DNA from: Microplitis mediator
Lineage: Eukaryota > Arthropoda > Insecta > Hymenoptera > Braconidae
Length of the DNA: 64,000 nt
Reading direction: 5' to 3'
NCBI RefSeq assembly: GCF_029852145.1
Contig: NC_079978.1
Location: forward strand, 11,751,801-11,815,800
This document shows, in pieces, positions 45,373 through 56,050 of the stretch. Position 1 is the first letter of the stretch. Every line of letters starts with the position of its first letter. A program made the position numbers and the translations under genes. The notes under the pieces were generated by a model. That model was given only the letters and a program-made list of their open reading frames with translations, was not told the origin of the DNA and made no database searches.

Positions 45373-45980
45373 TTCTTATTTCCTTTTTTTTTTTTATTCA
45401 CTTTCACTTCAACTCACCACTGACAAGTCGAATTGCACACTGAGAATAGCTCTCAGCGGCAATCGGAATGCGTACCGAGATAAGACGGTAGCCGGAGATC
45501 AAATTCGCTCGTGCAGACGCGGCAAAACGAACTCACAATTAAACATCGCTAGATGTCGGCTCAATGCAGATTTGCAGTTAATCGCGAGACTATTTTCCCC
45601 AGCTTATTTCAGTATTTAGACAAACCTTATATTTCTCAAGGTCACCTATATACATACATTTACAACTATATGAGGAATGCATCATATAGATACAATTTTA
45701 TATGTAATCTTTATATTTAGGAATAATTATTATATTTGGTGATGGAAATCGTAGATTTTAGGGGAAAAACTTTATAAATCTGTACTAATGAACATATATA
45801 TACGTGCATTACAACGTATACACCATAAATATTGGGAACCTCAGATGTAATCTTCTATATTTTAAATACTTTCATATATTTAGCTGTAAGTTTCTTTTTA
45901 AATAAATTGTAAGTGTTATCGCGAGCTTCTTAAAAGAGGGGACATATGTTTAGGAAAGCAAGAGAGTTCTGCAACCCTCT
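45373..45980. other. Non-coding segment before the 3' LTR
   Basis: The first 240 bases are moderately GC-rich and could be the promoter of the antisense gene at 44827-45372. The rest is AT-rich with no gene. Confidence 0.45.
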
Positions 45981-45995
45981 TACTTTCCGGGGGAT
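45981..45995 (+). other. Ty3/Gypsy polypurine tract
   Basis: CCGGGGGAT immediately precedes the 3' LTR and is the likely plus-strand primer, although short. Confidence 0.6.
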
Positions 45996-47352
45996 TGTTA
46001 TGTCCAAATAAATTTTTTTTTTATGTTAATAGTTATTTAAAATAATTATTCCTGAGCTCCTCTTTGAAAAGCGCGCGACAACGCAGCGTCAGCTTTTTCA
46101 CCTTTTTATGCGGCAAAGAATAGTGGGAAGACACCTGCAATAAGTTTAACGAATAAATAATAAACTGTCGTCACTTTCCACCAATGACGATAATTAAAAA
46201 TTCCCCATCTATTGTCAAAGCAAAGTTTATAAAAAGCCTGAGCACCATGGCTCAAGGCCTTCAGTTCATTTTTAACTTCTTGGTCCGCGTAAACGGCGTC
46301 GATAGCCCGTAATCTTATTGCAGAAATCTTCCGACGTGGCAATAAGTAATCGTCGCTGATTTAGGTATCCGGCTGATCAATTTCGTGTAGGATATTATTT
46401 TATCAGTTACGGTTTTCCAAATTCACTTTAAATAAATTGTAAATCGATCTAGGTATCCGGCTGATTAATTTCGTGTAGGATATTAATTTATTCATTTACA
46501 AAAATTCAAATCGATTATACCGTAAATCGATCTAGGTATCCGGCTGATTAAGTTCGTGTAGGATATTAATTTATTCATTTACGGTCATTATTAATAAATT
46601 AAATTGCCAATTGAGTTAGATACTCGGCTGATTGTCAACTATCGTGTAGAGTATAGTTCTTAATTGCAATTGAAAGATCTCGAAGATCTATCCGGTTCGA
46701 GTGAATTGTGACACAAATCACGTGAATTTGTGATCTCACTTTGTGCCGAGTTTCTGCGCATAAAACCCCTTTTTGGGTGTGAAAAAGGACGCATTTATAA
46801 ATAAAAATCTGTTTAAAATATCCGATAAGATAAATAATCTTATAATATAAATTATATAAAAGTTGTGAAAAACTAGAGTGAACAAGTGACGTTCTGTTAA
46901 AACGTTGTAATTTAAAATACTAAATAAAAGATCAAGTTCATCACTCAAGCCGTTCGATTTTCATTCGAAAGTAGTACATAAGATATCATCCTATCAACCC
47001 AGCCGCACCCATTCTACCAACCTTACAGGAAGGCCGAGTGAGCTGTTTAGTTCTGGAGGGATAATAGCTGCCGCACTAGAAGAATTGACATCGAAAGGTA
47101 GGTGAAAGAACTATTTTTCTATCATCATAAAATTACTTTTGGCTTAAACAAGAGCACCAGTCTCTTCGAAGACGTTTGGGTTCTTAATTTTCGAAAAGAT
47201 CCACTATAAATAATAAATTATAGGAAGATAATTTCTTCCTCGTATTCTTTATTGTTGTCCGCACCCTCCAACCCGCTTGTCCAAAAATTACTATCGCTAC
47301 CAAAGGGAGAAATCCCGGATAAATAATTAAAAATTAAGCGGCGGACATAACA
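45996..47352 (+). repeat. Ty3/Gypsy 3' LTR
   Basis: This 1357-bp LTR matches the 5' LTR with only a few substitutions, for example near 46309 and 46634. It carries one additional 83-bp unit (about 46500-46582), so it has four folding units instead of three. Confidence 0.95.
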
Positions 47353-47516
47353 CAACTAAGTGGGACTGACGGAGAAGCCCCTACAATTACCACGCCTGAC
47401 GACAAGTCGCACTCTACCCCGGATAACCCTGGGGTAGTTATAGTTTTTATCGACGGCGCGCATAATAGACAATTGTGGTAATCTGAACGCGGAAAATTCA
47501 AATTTTCCCTGTTACA
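47353..47516 (+). repeat. Inverted repeat, left arm (second part)
   Basis: This continues the arm interrupted at 29873. It matches the reverse complement of 51197-51356, including CCCCGGATAACCCTGG and AATTTTCCCTGTTACA. Confidence 0.9.
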
Positions 47517-47819
47517 AAAGAATTGCGTCGTATTGCTTTTGATACCGAGGGTAATGCCAGTGGCAGTGATGTTGCTGCACGTAAACACGTTTTGTTTGCC
47601 AAAGATTATACAAAATTAGTTTCCAAGTATGACATCAACCCGGCGTTAGATTTTACCGAGACACCACCTGGTATGCTGACGCTTGATTGCATGATTGATT
47701 CCGCTAGAAATCACGCTGAGTCGTACAATGAAGTTGTTCTGGAACATTTTTATCATGCTGATAAACATGAGTGTTCATTTGGTAGAACAAGTGCTGAACT
47801 TTTTAAATTATTATGCGAG
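47517..47819 (+). pseudogene. ELMO/Ced-12 family exon fragment
   Basis: The frame reads ELRRIAFDTEGNASG, NPALDFTETPPGMLTLDCM and HECSFGRTSAELFKLLCE, a clear match to the segment of animal ELMO (engulfment and cell motility) proteins just after the ELMO domain start. It ends GCGAG/GTAATT, a good splice donor where the frame then closes. No other ELMO exon is visible nearby, and the repeat arm ends exactly at its 5' edge. ELMO proteins act with DOCK-family exchange factors on Rac. Substitutions at otherwise conserved positions (for example the stretch MIDSARNHAESYNEVVLEHF) suggest a diverged or pseudogenised copy. Confidence 0.75.
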
Positions 47820-48423
47820 GTAATTGATTACCATTATTTATTTATTTGGTCATCACTGATTAATTATAGATGAATACGACAACGAATTATTATTTTAGGT
47901 ATTGAGAATTTGAGAACCGCTAAGTGAAAAAAAAGTGTGTGTGTCAGCTCCAACGCACGATTGGAGTTTACTCCTTCAGATCGACTGTCTAAATAAGCAC
48001 AGACAGGGCTTACTAGTCTAAGAAAAAGATTAATACCATATCAAATGATAAATAAACGAACCAATCAGTTAGTCCGCAGAGCTTAACCAAGTTACACATC
48101 ATCGGATAGAGAATATAATAAGAATTCATTTTATTATGTATAAAGACCAATTTGATGTATTAAATTACTTAGAAAACATCAAAATGTAAAAAAAAATTTC
48201 CGGTCAAGCAGTAGCAAATGTGTCCGTAACCCGTAAACACAAATACTCGAGAAAAAAGCCATTATTTGGATCACTTTTTTTTTAAAAGATCATTTTAGGG
48301 CCGAAGAAGAAGTGAGTCATAACTTGGCCATCGAATTCGGCCCCGTTAATTATAATTATTAAAAAGAACTTAACTAATTTTGTATATCTATATATGTTTT
48401 TTACATATAAGTTCGTCACACCA
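47820..48423. other. Intron-like or intergenic spacer
   Basis: I see no gene. The motif TTGGAGTTTACTCCTT at 47961 recurs inverted at 50754. Confidence 0.4.
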
Positions 48424-48628
48424 CACTCTAAAACCAAGTGTGTAGTCAAAATTAACACACTTCCCAAATAACGTTGAAACGCCACAAGCAATCTATAGAT
48501 ATTTAATACACCGAGAAACGTGTTTTAAATGACTACAAAAAACTATAGTTTTACTTATGGCTTTAAACATAGAATACATCTAATATGTGTTAAAATAATA
48601 CACTTGTAACACAGTTGGTATTAGAGTG
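48424..48628. mobile_element. 205-bp MITE
   Basis: The left end CACTCTAAAACCAAGTGTGT and the reverse complement of the right end CACTCTAATACCAACTGTGT match at 18 of 20 positions. Inner sequence also mirrors (AACACACTT with AAGTGTATT). Target duplication not evident. Confidence 0.75.
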
Positions 48629-49541
48629 CAGTCGCGCCTGCGCGAAAAAATACATCTGACTATTTTTCGGAGTGAAATTTGAATTTCTAGTGTAATAGAA
48701 AGGAAAGAAACAATTGTCCTTGAAACTTGTATCGTACATTTTTCTTATTTGTGCAAATGAGCATTAAGAGTCGTGCACTTTTGGATTTACCAAACTTTTT
48801 TTAATCCATTTTAGTCTAGTCGAGAAGTTGATTTCCTGCGCGAAAAATAGTTACAGGTCTCCTAAAAATATGATTGATGGCTAAAACGATCCGGAATGGC
48901 GTCTAGAAAAAGCCGTTTTTTGGATTTTGTTTTTGGAAAAATAAAATTACAATTGTTATGAACAAAAAACCGTTAAAAAAATTAGCCGTCCAGCTTTTTA
49001 GCAAAATCTCGAAAAGTATAGGTGATGGCTCAAATATTAAAAAAGTTTCTGAAAGAGCAGAAAATTTAAGTATAAACAGTTCTCGACTCCCCGAATTGTA
49101 GCTCCGATATTTTTAATTTTAATTTAACATTGACAATCGGCTTTTGCGCGGCAATTCCGACATGCACGCGCCGTCACTCTAGTGAGCGTAGTTTTTAAAT
49201 AATTTTTTTATGCAATTAAATATTAATTAAAAAATTTGAAACTATTCTGGTGTCATCTAGACACTTCAAAGAATATGATTCTGCGATAACAAGAGTTGTA
49301 TCATCATTTTTCAAAAAGTTATTCGATTGTTAATTAACATTTTTTTACGGGTATGTGTTGTCATAAAAGGCGGTATAAAAATTTAAATAATTAATCTATA
49401 AATTCTTTGTTTCTTGGATCCTTTTTTATAAACATACTCAATAAGATGATGGTATAAAAGTGTATACAATATTTTTATTTCATTAATTATTAATTTTTGA
49501 ACGAACAAAAAAATTAAAAATTAAAATAATGTATGTTAAAC
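48629..49541. other. AT-rich spacer
   Basis: I see no gene, domain or clear repeat. Confidence 0.4.
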
Positions 49542-50434
49542 AATTTTTTTTTTTAATTTTAAGCTATTACTGATTTCATATTTTTGTTAGGCATTATATG
49601 ATTACCTTTAAAATTTTTTCTTGCCATTAATTTCTAAATTTTTTACAAACAAATGGATTAATTAAATATATTTGAAAAATTTTTTCTCACCATATTGTTA
49701 GCGTAAGGAAATAATAATTGAAAAAAAAAAAATTTCTTAAAAACAATATCTTAATGTTTATAATCGTTTTTTTCATATTTTGATCATTTAAATAAATCAT
49801 TAAGGGATCGTTTTCTTTTGAATTATAATTTGCATTTCTAAATATAATGGCAAAAAAAAAATTTTTTTTTGTCAACGATTTATTCATTTGTTTGTTCAAC
49901 AATCTGTTATAAACACTTTATTTTTTATTTTAATTTTTTTCTAGAACACAAAAAAATTACAAAAACAGCAACCTGCAACAATATGGCAAATAAAAATTCT
50001 TTCAATTTTTTAAAAAACATCTGGGTTTTGGAGTACGACAAAGTCCAAGCACTGACACAATTTGTCAACAACCAAATTACTGTAACTTTGCAATTACTGC
50101 AGATACAGTTTTCGACCTTTGAGTCGTTTTTATACAGTATGAGTTGAGCTTTCTTATAAATTTTAAACCTTATGTTTATCTGTTATAGTTCTCTAACAAT
50201 ACGCGTTTATTTATAAAAATCGTAAATGCGTTTTTAAGAAAAATTTTTTTTTTTAATTATTATTTCCTTACGCTAACAATATGGTGAAAAAAAAATTTCC
50301 AAAAATATTTAATTAATCTATTTGTTTATAAAAAGATTATAAAGATTATAAAATGGCATGAAAAAATTTGAAAAGTAATCATATAATGCCTAACAAGAAT
50401 ATGAAATCAGTAATAGCTTAAAATTAAAAAAAAC
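49542..50434. mobile_element. Foldback element with about 200-bp inverted arms
   Basis: 49542-49745 is the reverse complement of 50231-50434; for example AAGCTATTACTGATTTCATA pairs with TATGAAATCAGTAATAGCTT, and CACCATATTGTTAGCGTAAG with CTTACGCTAACAATATGGTG. The 485-bp interior has a short frame without a recognisable domain. Confidence 0.8.
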
Positions 50435-51196
50435 ACTTGAGAGTACAAAATAATAATGCTCACTGTACGTGTCATTAGAGTACGCCTGATATACTATATA
50501 TATATTTATCATTTAAAGACGCCGTAGAGTATATATTATATACCTATATATATTATATATGTATATATAGGTATATTGTATGCATACAATGCATTCGTAT
50601 GCTGCCCCGTAGAATACCCTATACTCTCACGCCTGAAAAGTGAAAGGTGCGCAGACTAAGCTGCGCACCAAACGCGTGACGGAAATTCCCATCTGTAGAT
50701 TTTACACCTCATATTTTTTCCATACCGGGCTCCTTATAAGAAAATCGATTCTTAAGGAGTAAACTCCAAAAATAATTACATCTTACAATATTTTTTACTC
50801 ATGATCATCCGTTCGAAGAGTTGTACTGCGTGTGTATAATGCTGCTGAATATAACCTGAAAAGGAAAGCGGGTTGCAACTAGAATTTTATTAAAGTATTT
50901 TCTGTAGTGCGCGAATAAATAACACGCGCATTTCAGTGTAAGCCGACAAGTCTTGATAAATTTATGAACAAATTGCACCATTTGACATACTTTATCATCT
51001 TCAATTTATGGCAACAAGAGAGAACAAACAGGTAAGAGTGGGAAAGTCATGCTAAGCCAATTGTTGAACTGTGCGAGTAAATCACACCGGAAATTCTTGA
51101 GCTCATCCAACCAACGCTTGGGTTTTCTTGTTGAAGGCACGAGACTTACTAAGTACAGTGCCAGGGGTCAGGTAATTGTCATGACAATTAATAATT
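50435..51196. other. Spacer with AT palindrome and GC hairpin
   Basis: The segment holds a TA-rich palindrome (about 50490-50580) and the hairpin GGTGCGCAG-ACTAAG-CTGCGCACC at 50646-50669. No gene. Confidence 0.45.
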
Positions 51197-52235
51197 TGTA
51201 ACAGGGAAAATTTGAATTTTTCGCGTTCAGATTACCATTATTACCTATTATGCGCACCGTCGATAAAAACTATAACTACTCCAGGGTTATCCGGGGTAGA
51301 GCGCGACTTGTCGCCAGGAGTGGTAATTGTAGGGGCTTGTCCGTCAATCCCCCCCTAGTTGTAAGTAGGAGTTTCCAGATTTCCGGCAGATGCCGAATTT
51401 TAACGAGTGGGTGCATAGTGATAAGTGTCGGTGAAAAATCGAGACCGGAACACAACCGGACAGACCTCCCAAGGATCGAGACGCTCAAAGAACCCTCAGG
51501 TGAAGGAGTATAAATAAATAAAGAACGAGAAAAGTTGGAGACAAAAGAGCGGAGAAACGAGAAAAGACCAAGACAAAGAAACCTGAGAAGGCGAGACAGA
51601 GAGACCTGACGAAAAGGAACTGGAGATAAAAGAACAGGAGGAAACGCATCAGTAATTAACATCAAGTATTAATTAAATTAAATATTCTAGGCCCAAGCCA
51701 GAATATTAATTTAATTCGATAAAAATACTTAGTCGTTCGTCGGGCAATCCGCGTCTGGGCCTGTAATGAATTAATTAGTTATAAATGTGTTAAAATTAAT
51801 TCAAGCCAAACGTTGTCTAACCAGATTCAGGCCTTTTAGCCGGATCCAGGGCGTCGTCCATAATTCCAGGCCATCGCCGGAATTATTGCGTCGTAGAAAT
51901 TTCTTGGCCCATTGTGTTGAGCACAAGCCAGAAATTCCATGGTCAAGTCCACGTTAAATATAATTGTTAATTGAAATAAAATTAAGTAAATCAATTGAAT
52001 AAAATTAATCGAAATAAATAAATTTAAATTTATAAAGAGACTGATAGATAAATAAGATAAAGTTAACAGACGCGAAAAGTCTGAGATAAAATTCAATTAA
52101 TGAATAAACAAAATTATTAAATAAAATTACTTATCAATTGACCGTAATAAAATTAATAACAATGAAAGAGAAACAAGAGTCTGAACCGAAAAGTGAAGAG
52201 TCGAGGAAAGTCAAAAGTAGTCAGTAACCCATACT
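51197..52235 (-). repeat. Inverted repeat, right arm (unoccupied copy)
   Basis: This is the reverse complement of the composite left arm, beginning TGTAACAGGG. At about 51353-51362 it runs through the position corresponding to the Ty3/Gypsy insertion site (CTAGTTGTAAGTAGGAG) without the element, so it records the empty site. It also carries small indels relative to the left arm. Confidence 0.88.
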
Positions 52236-52266
52236 TTGAAGATAAGATAAATTGCATCTTCCTTTA

Positions 52267-52677
52267 TTAATCGAGAAACTGAATCAATACATCCGCCATC
52301 TCATTTATACCCTCCACATTTTTCGTGTAGGAGTACGGGGCATTGTATGCATCGAATGAAATTCGCGCGTTAACATGACGAGCCAGCCGGACGGCATGCA
52401 TCCTCTCGGTGGTTGTGTAAAGACCCTCCAAAACGCAAGGTAATCGGAGTGCGGTGATCGTGGGTATCTCGTCAAGCATGTCCAGAACTTCTAAGAGTTT
52501 ATAATTGTGAACACTCGTCAATTTATGTAGGATCTCCGCCACCATGCGTATTACCTTAAGAAAGAGAGTCAACCACGTTGTAGATTATTTAAAATAAATT
52601 CAAACAATTACACTTACCTGACGGGGCAAACTCTGAACACGTCTCATAAAAAACCGATCTCCCATGAACACATTCAT
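52267..52677 (-). CDS. Small two-exon gene outside the retroelement, unknown function
   Basis: Exon 1 52677-52618 (MNVFMGDRFFMRRVQSLPRQ, 20 codons) ends at a CAG/GTAAG donor. Exon 2 52554-52267 follows TTTCTTAAG and starts VIRMVAEILHKL, giving a 115-residue product that ends in a stop at 52267. It contains NYKLLEVLDMLDEIPTITAL and LPCVLEGLYTTTERM, a Leu-rich helical composition. The phase-0 intron and the [IV][LI][QR]M start of exon 2 match the gene at 44827-45372, so the two look like diverged relatives. I do not recognise the family. It lies next to the right repeat arm. Confidence 0.55.
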
Positions 52678-52814
52678 TATTTTTTATAATGTATCTTATA
52701 CCGTGATAGCAACTAGCTGCAGTCCTGATACTTAAATACTTAATTACTACTAAATGACGAAAACAAAATACTGTTAAAGTTTGAACTCTTAATATTTATA
52801 TTGAAAACCGCCAC

Positions 52815-53385
52815 ATCACGATTTTCGATTTCCTATTTAAATAATATGGGAAAAATGTTTTTTCAAGTTTGAAATTTTATCACTCACCAGGGAACCAGCG
52901 TATCAAAAAATTCAATAGAGATTTATATTAAAAATTGAACGCTCTACAAAACATGTCTCCTGTTATTTTTTGATATATTCATTTTTTCAAAATTTATTTA
53001 AGGTCAAACTTCGATTCATGGTAAATTTTAGTATTATTTGACTTTTTCGGCAAAAGTATCAGACTTATCTGAGTATGTTATAGGACCATTTTTGTTGATC
53101 ATTTCATTTTCTACAAATTATCTCTTTTCAAGTTTCCGAAATTATTGAAAGTGCTTTAATTATTCGCATTTAAAAGTAAGTAAATAAAATTGACTAGAAT
53201 ACGATTTCTTCGAACGAATTAAATTTTAAATGCAAATAACTGATGAACATTCAAAAGTTTCGGAAACTTGATGAGAGATAATTTTTAGGAAATGAAATGA
53301 TCTACAAAAAAGATTCTGTAACATTTTAAGATAAGTCTGATAGTTTTGCCTTTTTAAAACTAGACAAAAATCATCAAAACATTAC
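52815..53385. mobile_element. Decayed third palindromic element
   Basis: Segments such as GAACGCTCTACAAAA and AGACTTATCT resemble the element at 2010-3030. Arms mirror around 53190 (CAAGTTTCCGAAA with TTTCGGAAACTTG; GATCATTTCATTTTC with its complement). It is older and truncated. Confidence 0.7.
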
Positions 53386-53411
53386 TTTATGTTGAAATTG
53401 ACATTCAAATG

Positions 53412-53536
53412 TAGGGGAAGGGGGGGGAGGGGCAAAATGGGCTCCTTAAGAAATGAGATCTTATATGTAATGTAAATGTCAGCCCATTTGGCCCCGCTCT
53501 CCCCTAATAGGGGAAGGGGGTGGAATGGGCCCCTTA
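53412..53536. repeat. GC-rich inverted repeat (short MITE-like)
   Basis: TAGGGGAAGGGGGGGGAGGG...ATGGGCT pairs with AGCCCATTTGGCCCCGCTCTCCCCTA (53481-53507). A partial third copy TAGGGGAAGGGGGTGGAATG follows directly. Confidence 0.7.
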
Positions 53537-54520
53537 AAATTTTGAGTGCCTCGAATGAACACCGGGATAGATTTACTGAAATTGTTAAATAATATTGAAA
53601 TTTTATTGTTACGTCCAGCTAAAATGCTGAACGTTGTATTTTATTGCTAATTTGTTTCCTCTATTAAAATCTAGTCAACGACCAGATTTCATTTTTTTTA
53701 TTATTATTTTTTATTTCTCGATAATATTTAGTGATAAGATATGACGTAGTTGTAAAATGCTTTTAAGGGATTTAGACTTGTTTGCTTTGACATTTTTTTG
53801 AAATGCTAGAGCAAACACCGAAATGTAAACTTAATGACCCCTCGGGCAATTGTAAAGGCCCAAAGGCCAGCTGGAAACACTTTTCGTAGAAAACCAAAAA
53901 TATTTATCAACAAAAGTGTACGTGGAATATATTTTTAGTTACAAGTAAATATAATCTTAATCCCTCACTTTCTCTTTGAGTGCACTTTTGTCTAGACATC
54001 TTGGCATCACAAAACAAATAGAAAAATTAAATTTTAATGACGAAATAGTCATTAAATAAAATTCAATAATTTAAACCAAATAAAAAAATATTCAAACGTC
54101 AATTAAGAGAATAACTCATAATCAAACAAATAATTTCTAAACGTAATACTATTATTCAAATAAAGAATTCATCAACTTCAACTACAAGAATAATTAAAAA
54201 TTTAATAAATAATTCTTACAAAAAAATTATGAGTAATGTAAAATTTAAGATAGTAAATATAATTTTTGAAGATTGTAAATTAGAGTCAGCTGACTAGCAT
54301 CCTAACAATAATATTTTCTTTTTTAGATAATCTTAACAATTTTTACTTTTAAAATATTATAAATAGAGTCGGCTGCTAGCCACCTATTTTAAATTCAAAT
54401 TAGGACTTAATTGACAAACAAAAATAGTAGAAAACTTATAACAATAAATAAATAATATAGGCTCAACGCCAATCAAAAAAATATAATGTTAAATAAAACT
54501 AAAATTCTAAAGTTAACAAA
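53537..54520. other. AT-rich spacer before the third LTR element
   Basis: I see no gene or well-defined repeat. Confidence 0.45.
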
Positions 54521-55189
54521 TGTTACGAAGTTGATTCGTGCGCCTCCACCATCACTCTATCCCAAGTAATATCACGTGGGACAGTGCGTCGGCACGTCTA
54601 TAAAACGGAGCGCAAACAATTGAATTACAGCTTTAACGGTTTGGCAGTCTAGAGTCCTAGTAATACTCTACTCAGTTATTACCAGTCAATCCAGTAGTGC
54701 TGCATTACACTTAGTTAATCAGCAGTAAATTAACACTTAGTTTAATTTACCTCAGGTTGATCCAAATCACATTTAGTTGATTTGCGTAAGCTCCCGTTAA
54801 TTAATTACGGTTATTATTTAATAAGACCGGCTAGTGTGTGTGAAAGGGGCATAATTAAGTCTTTCTTTAATAAAGCCTTAATTAACATTATCTACCAGTG
54901 TTGAGTGAATTCACCTGTTATCCTGCTCGCCTTTATCGTTAAGGTATAATAAGCTCATACTCGTCCAGTCAACGATCCAGAAGGGGTATCCAGAAGGGTC
55001 CAGCCAAGTCCAAGGTCAACAGTGACATCATCATCTCCACGAACTGATATTTAGGCTAAGTACTAGTATTAGTCTAGATATGTAAGGCCAGTTCGGGTAT
55101 TTATTTTAAAATAATAAAAAAAATAGTGTCTCATTGGGTCTGAGTTACCAGGGTAAACCCACGAAAAGGCTGTTCCAACATCTCGTACA
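54521..55189 (+). repeat. Probable 5' LTR of the third element
   Basis: It starts TGTTACGAAG and has a TATA box (CTATAAAACGG) near 54598 and AATAAA near 54869. The right end is uncertain (ACA at 55189 is one candidate) because the 3' LTR is not available for comparison. Confidence 0.65.
54596..54660 (+). promoter_or_regulatory. LTR core promoter of the third element
   Basis: TATAAAACGG near 54599 is followed by an initiator-like GGCAGTCTAGAG near 54643. Confidence 0.55.
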
Positions 55190-55215
55190 GTTTTGAACGG
55201 CAATCCACCGTTTCA

Positions 55216-55230
55216 ATGGCGCCCAACGGG
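55216..55230 (+). other. Primer-binding site, tRNA-Lys type
   Basis: TGGCGCCCAACG is complementary to the 3' end (with CCA) of animal tRNA-Lys and is common in Gypsy elements. Only the first 12 bases match well. Confidence 0.7.
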
Positions 55231-55666
55231 TTTTAGTTGGTCTAACTAATTAAGCCTATCAAGTTTTAGTCAGTTAATTAAGCCTGCATTACATTGTCGT
55301 AAGCAATAACGCCAACGGGTTTTAGTTAATTTGATTAAGCCATAAATTACATCATTTAATTATATAAATTCAATTAATCACTGTATAATTAGACCTTACA
55401 GACGTAAAATAAAAATTTCGAGTAGAGTCTGCGAAATAAAAATTTAATAAGATCTGAAAAATTATCATATAGCAAGCAGGTTCAATTATATAAAATTGTT
55501 CCAGAACATTCCTAAAGCCTTGACTTTTTAGGCGTTTTATCAGAAAGAAAACGCACACCGCCAGTTTTTATATTTTTTGCTGTAAAAATATAACATTTTT
55601 TTCATTTTTAGTTTATTTTTGATTTTTTTTTGAAAAAATTAATTACAGTTTGTTTAAAAGAAAACT

Positions 55667-55853
55667 ACCCGGGAGTAAGTTTTCTAAAGAATTTCTTTTT
55701 GCCCGGGAACGATCAAAGAAAAGTAAAAAAAACTATTCACTTTAATTATTATTTTAGTTTAAAATTTTTATTTTTAATTTCCAAATCGGAAATAATACAA
55801 GAAAAATTACCCGAGAATTATTCTTCTAAAGAATTTCTTTTTGCTCGGGAAAG
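55667..55853 (+). repeat. Duplicated hairpin block in the leader
   Basis: ACCCGGGAGTAAG...GCCCGGGAAC at 55667-55710 and ACCCGAGAATTATT...GCTCGGGAAAG at 55808-55853 share TTCTAAAGAATTTCTTTTTG. Each copy can fold by its CCCGGG or CCCGAG ends. Confidence 0.7.
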
Positions 55854-56050
55854 TAAACCAAAGTAAGCGAAAATTTCCAAAGGAATTATAAAATGCACAT
55901 TATTTAATACCAGTGATAACCATAGTTTATAAGATAAAATATTGTTAAGTGTTTTTACAAGTGATTACAGTGACAATTATTGTAAAATTGGTCATAAGTA
56001 TTTTATGAAAATAAATATTAAGAGTACTAGAATTAAGTATTCAATATATA

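Larger units (their letters stand above)
29874..47352 (+). mobile_element. Large env-bearing Ty3/Gypsy (errantivirus-like) element with antisense cargo
   Basis: Two LTRs (TGTTATG...CATAACA) flank gag, pol and env. The target duplication is CAAC (29870-29873 and 47353-47356). A 23-nt primer site matches tRNA-Leu. The unoccupied arm at 51197-52235 shows the site without the insertion. The LTRs are almost identical apart from one 83-bp extra unit, so the insertion is recent. It is unusually large: about 5.3 kb lies between env and the 3' LTR and contains minus-strand spliced genes and a MITE. Pol has one in-frame stop. Confidence 0.93.

Noticed and set aside
40665..45995. Integrated polydnavirus (bracovirus) segment
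   Set aside because: Small spliced genes in a wasp-like genome raised the idea, but I see no excision-site motif or recognised bracovirus gene family; the LTRs bound the segment instead.
47961..50769. Transposon bounded by TTGGAGTTTACTCCTT inverted repeats
   Set aside because: The motif is itself nearly palindromic, so two occurrences look inverted by chance; no target duplication or coding support.
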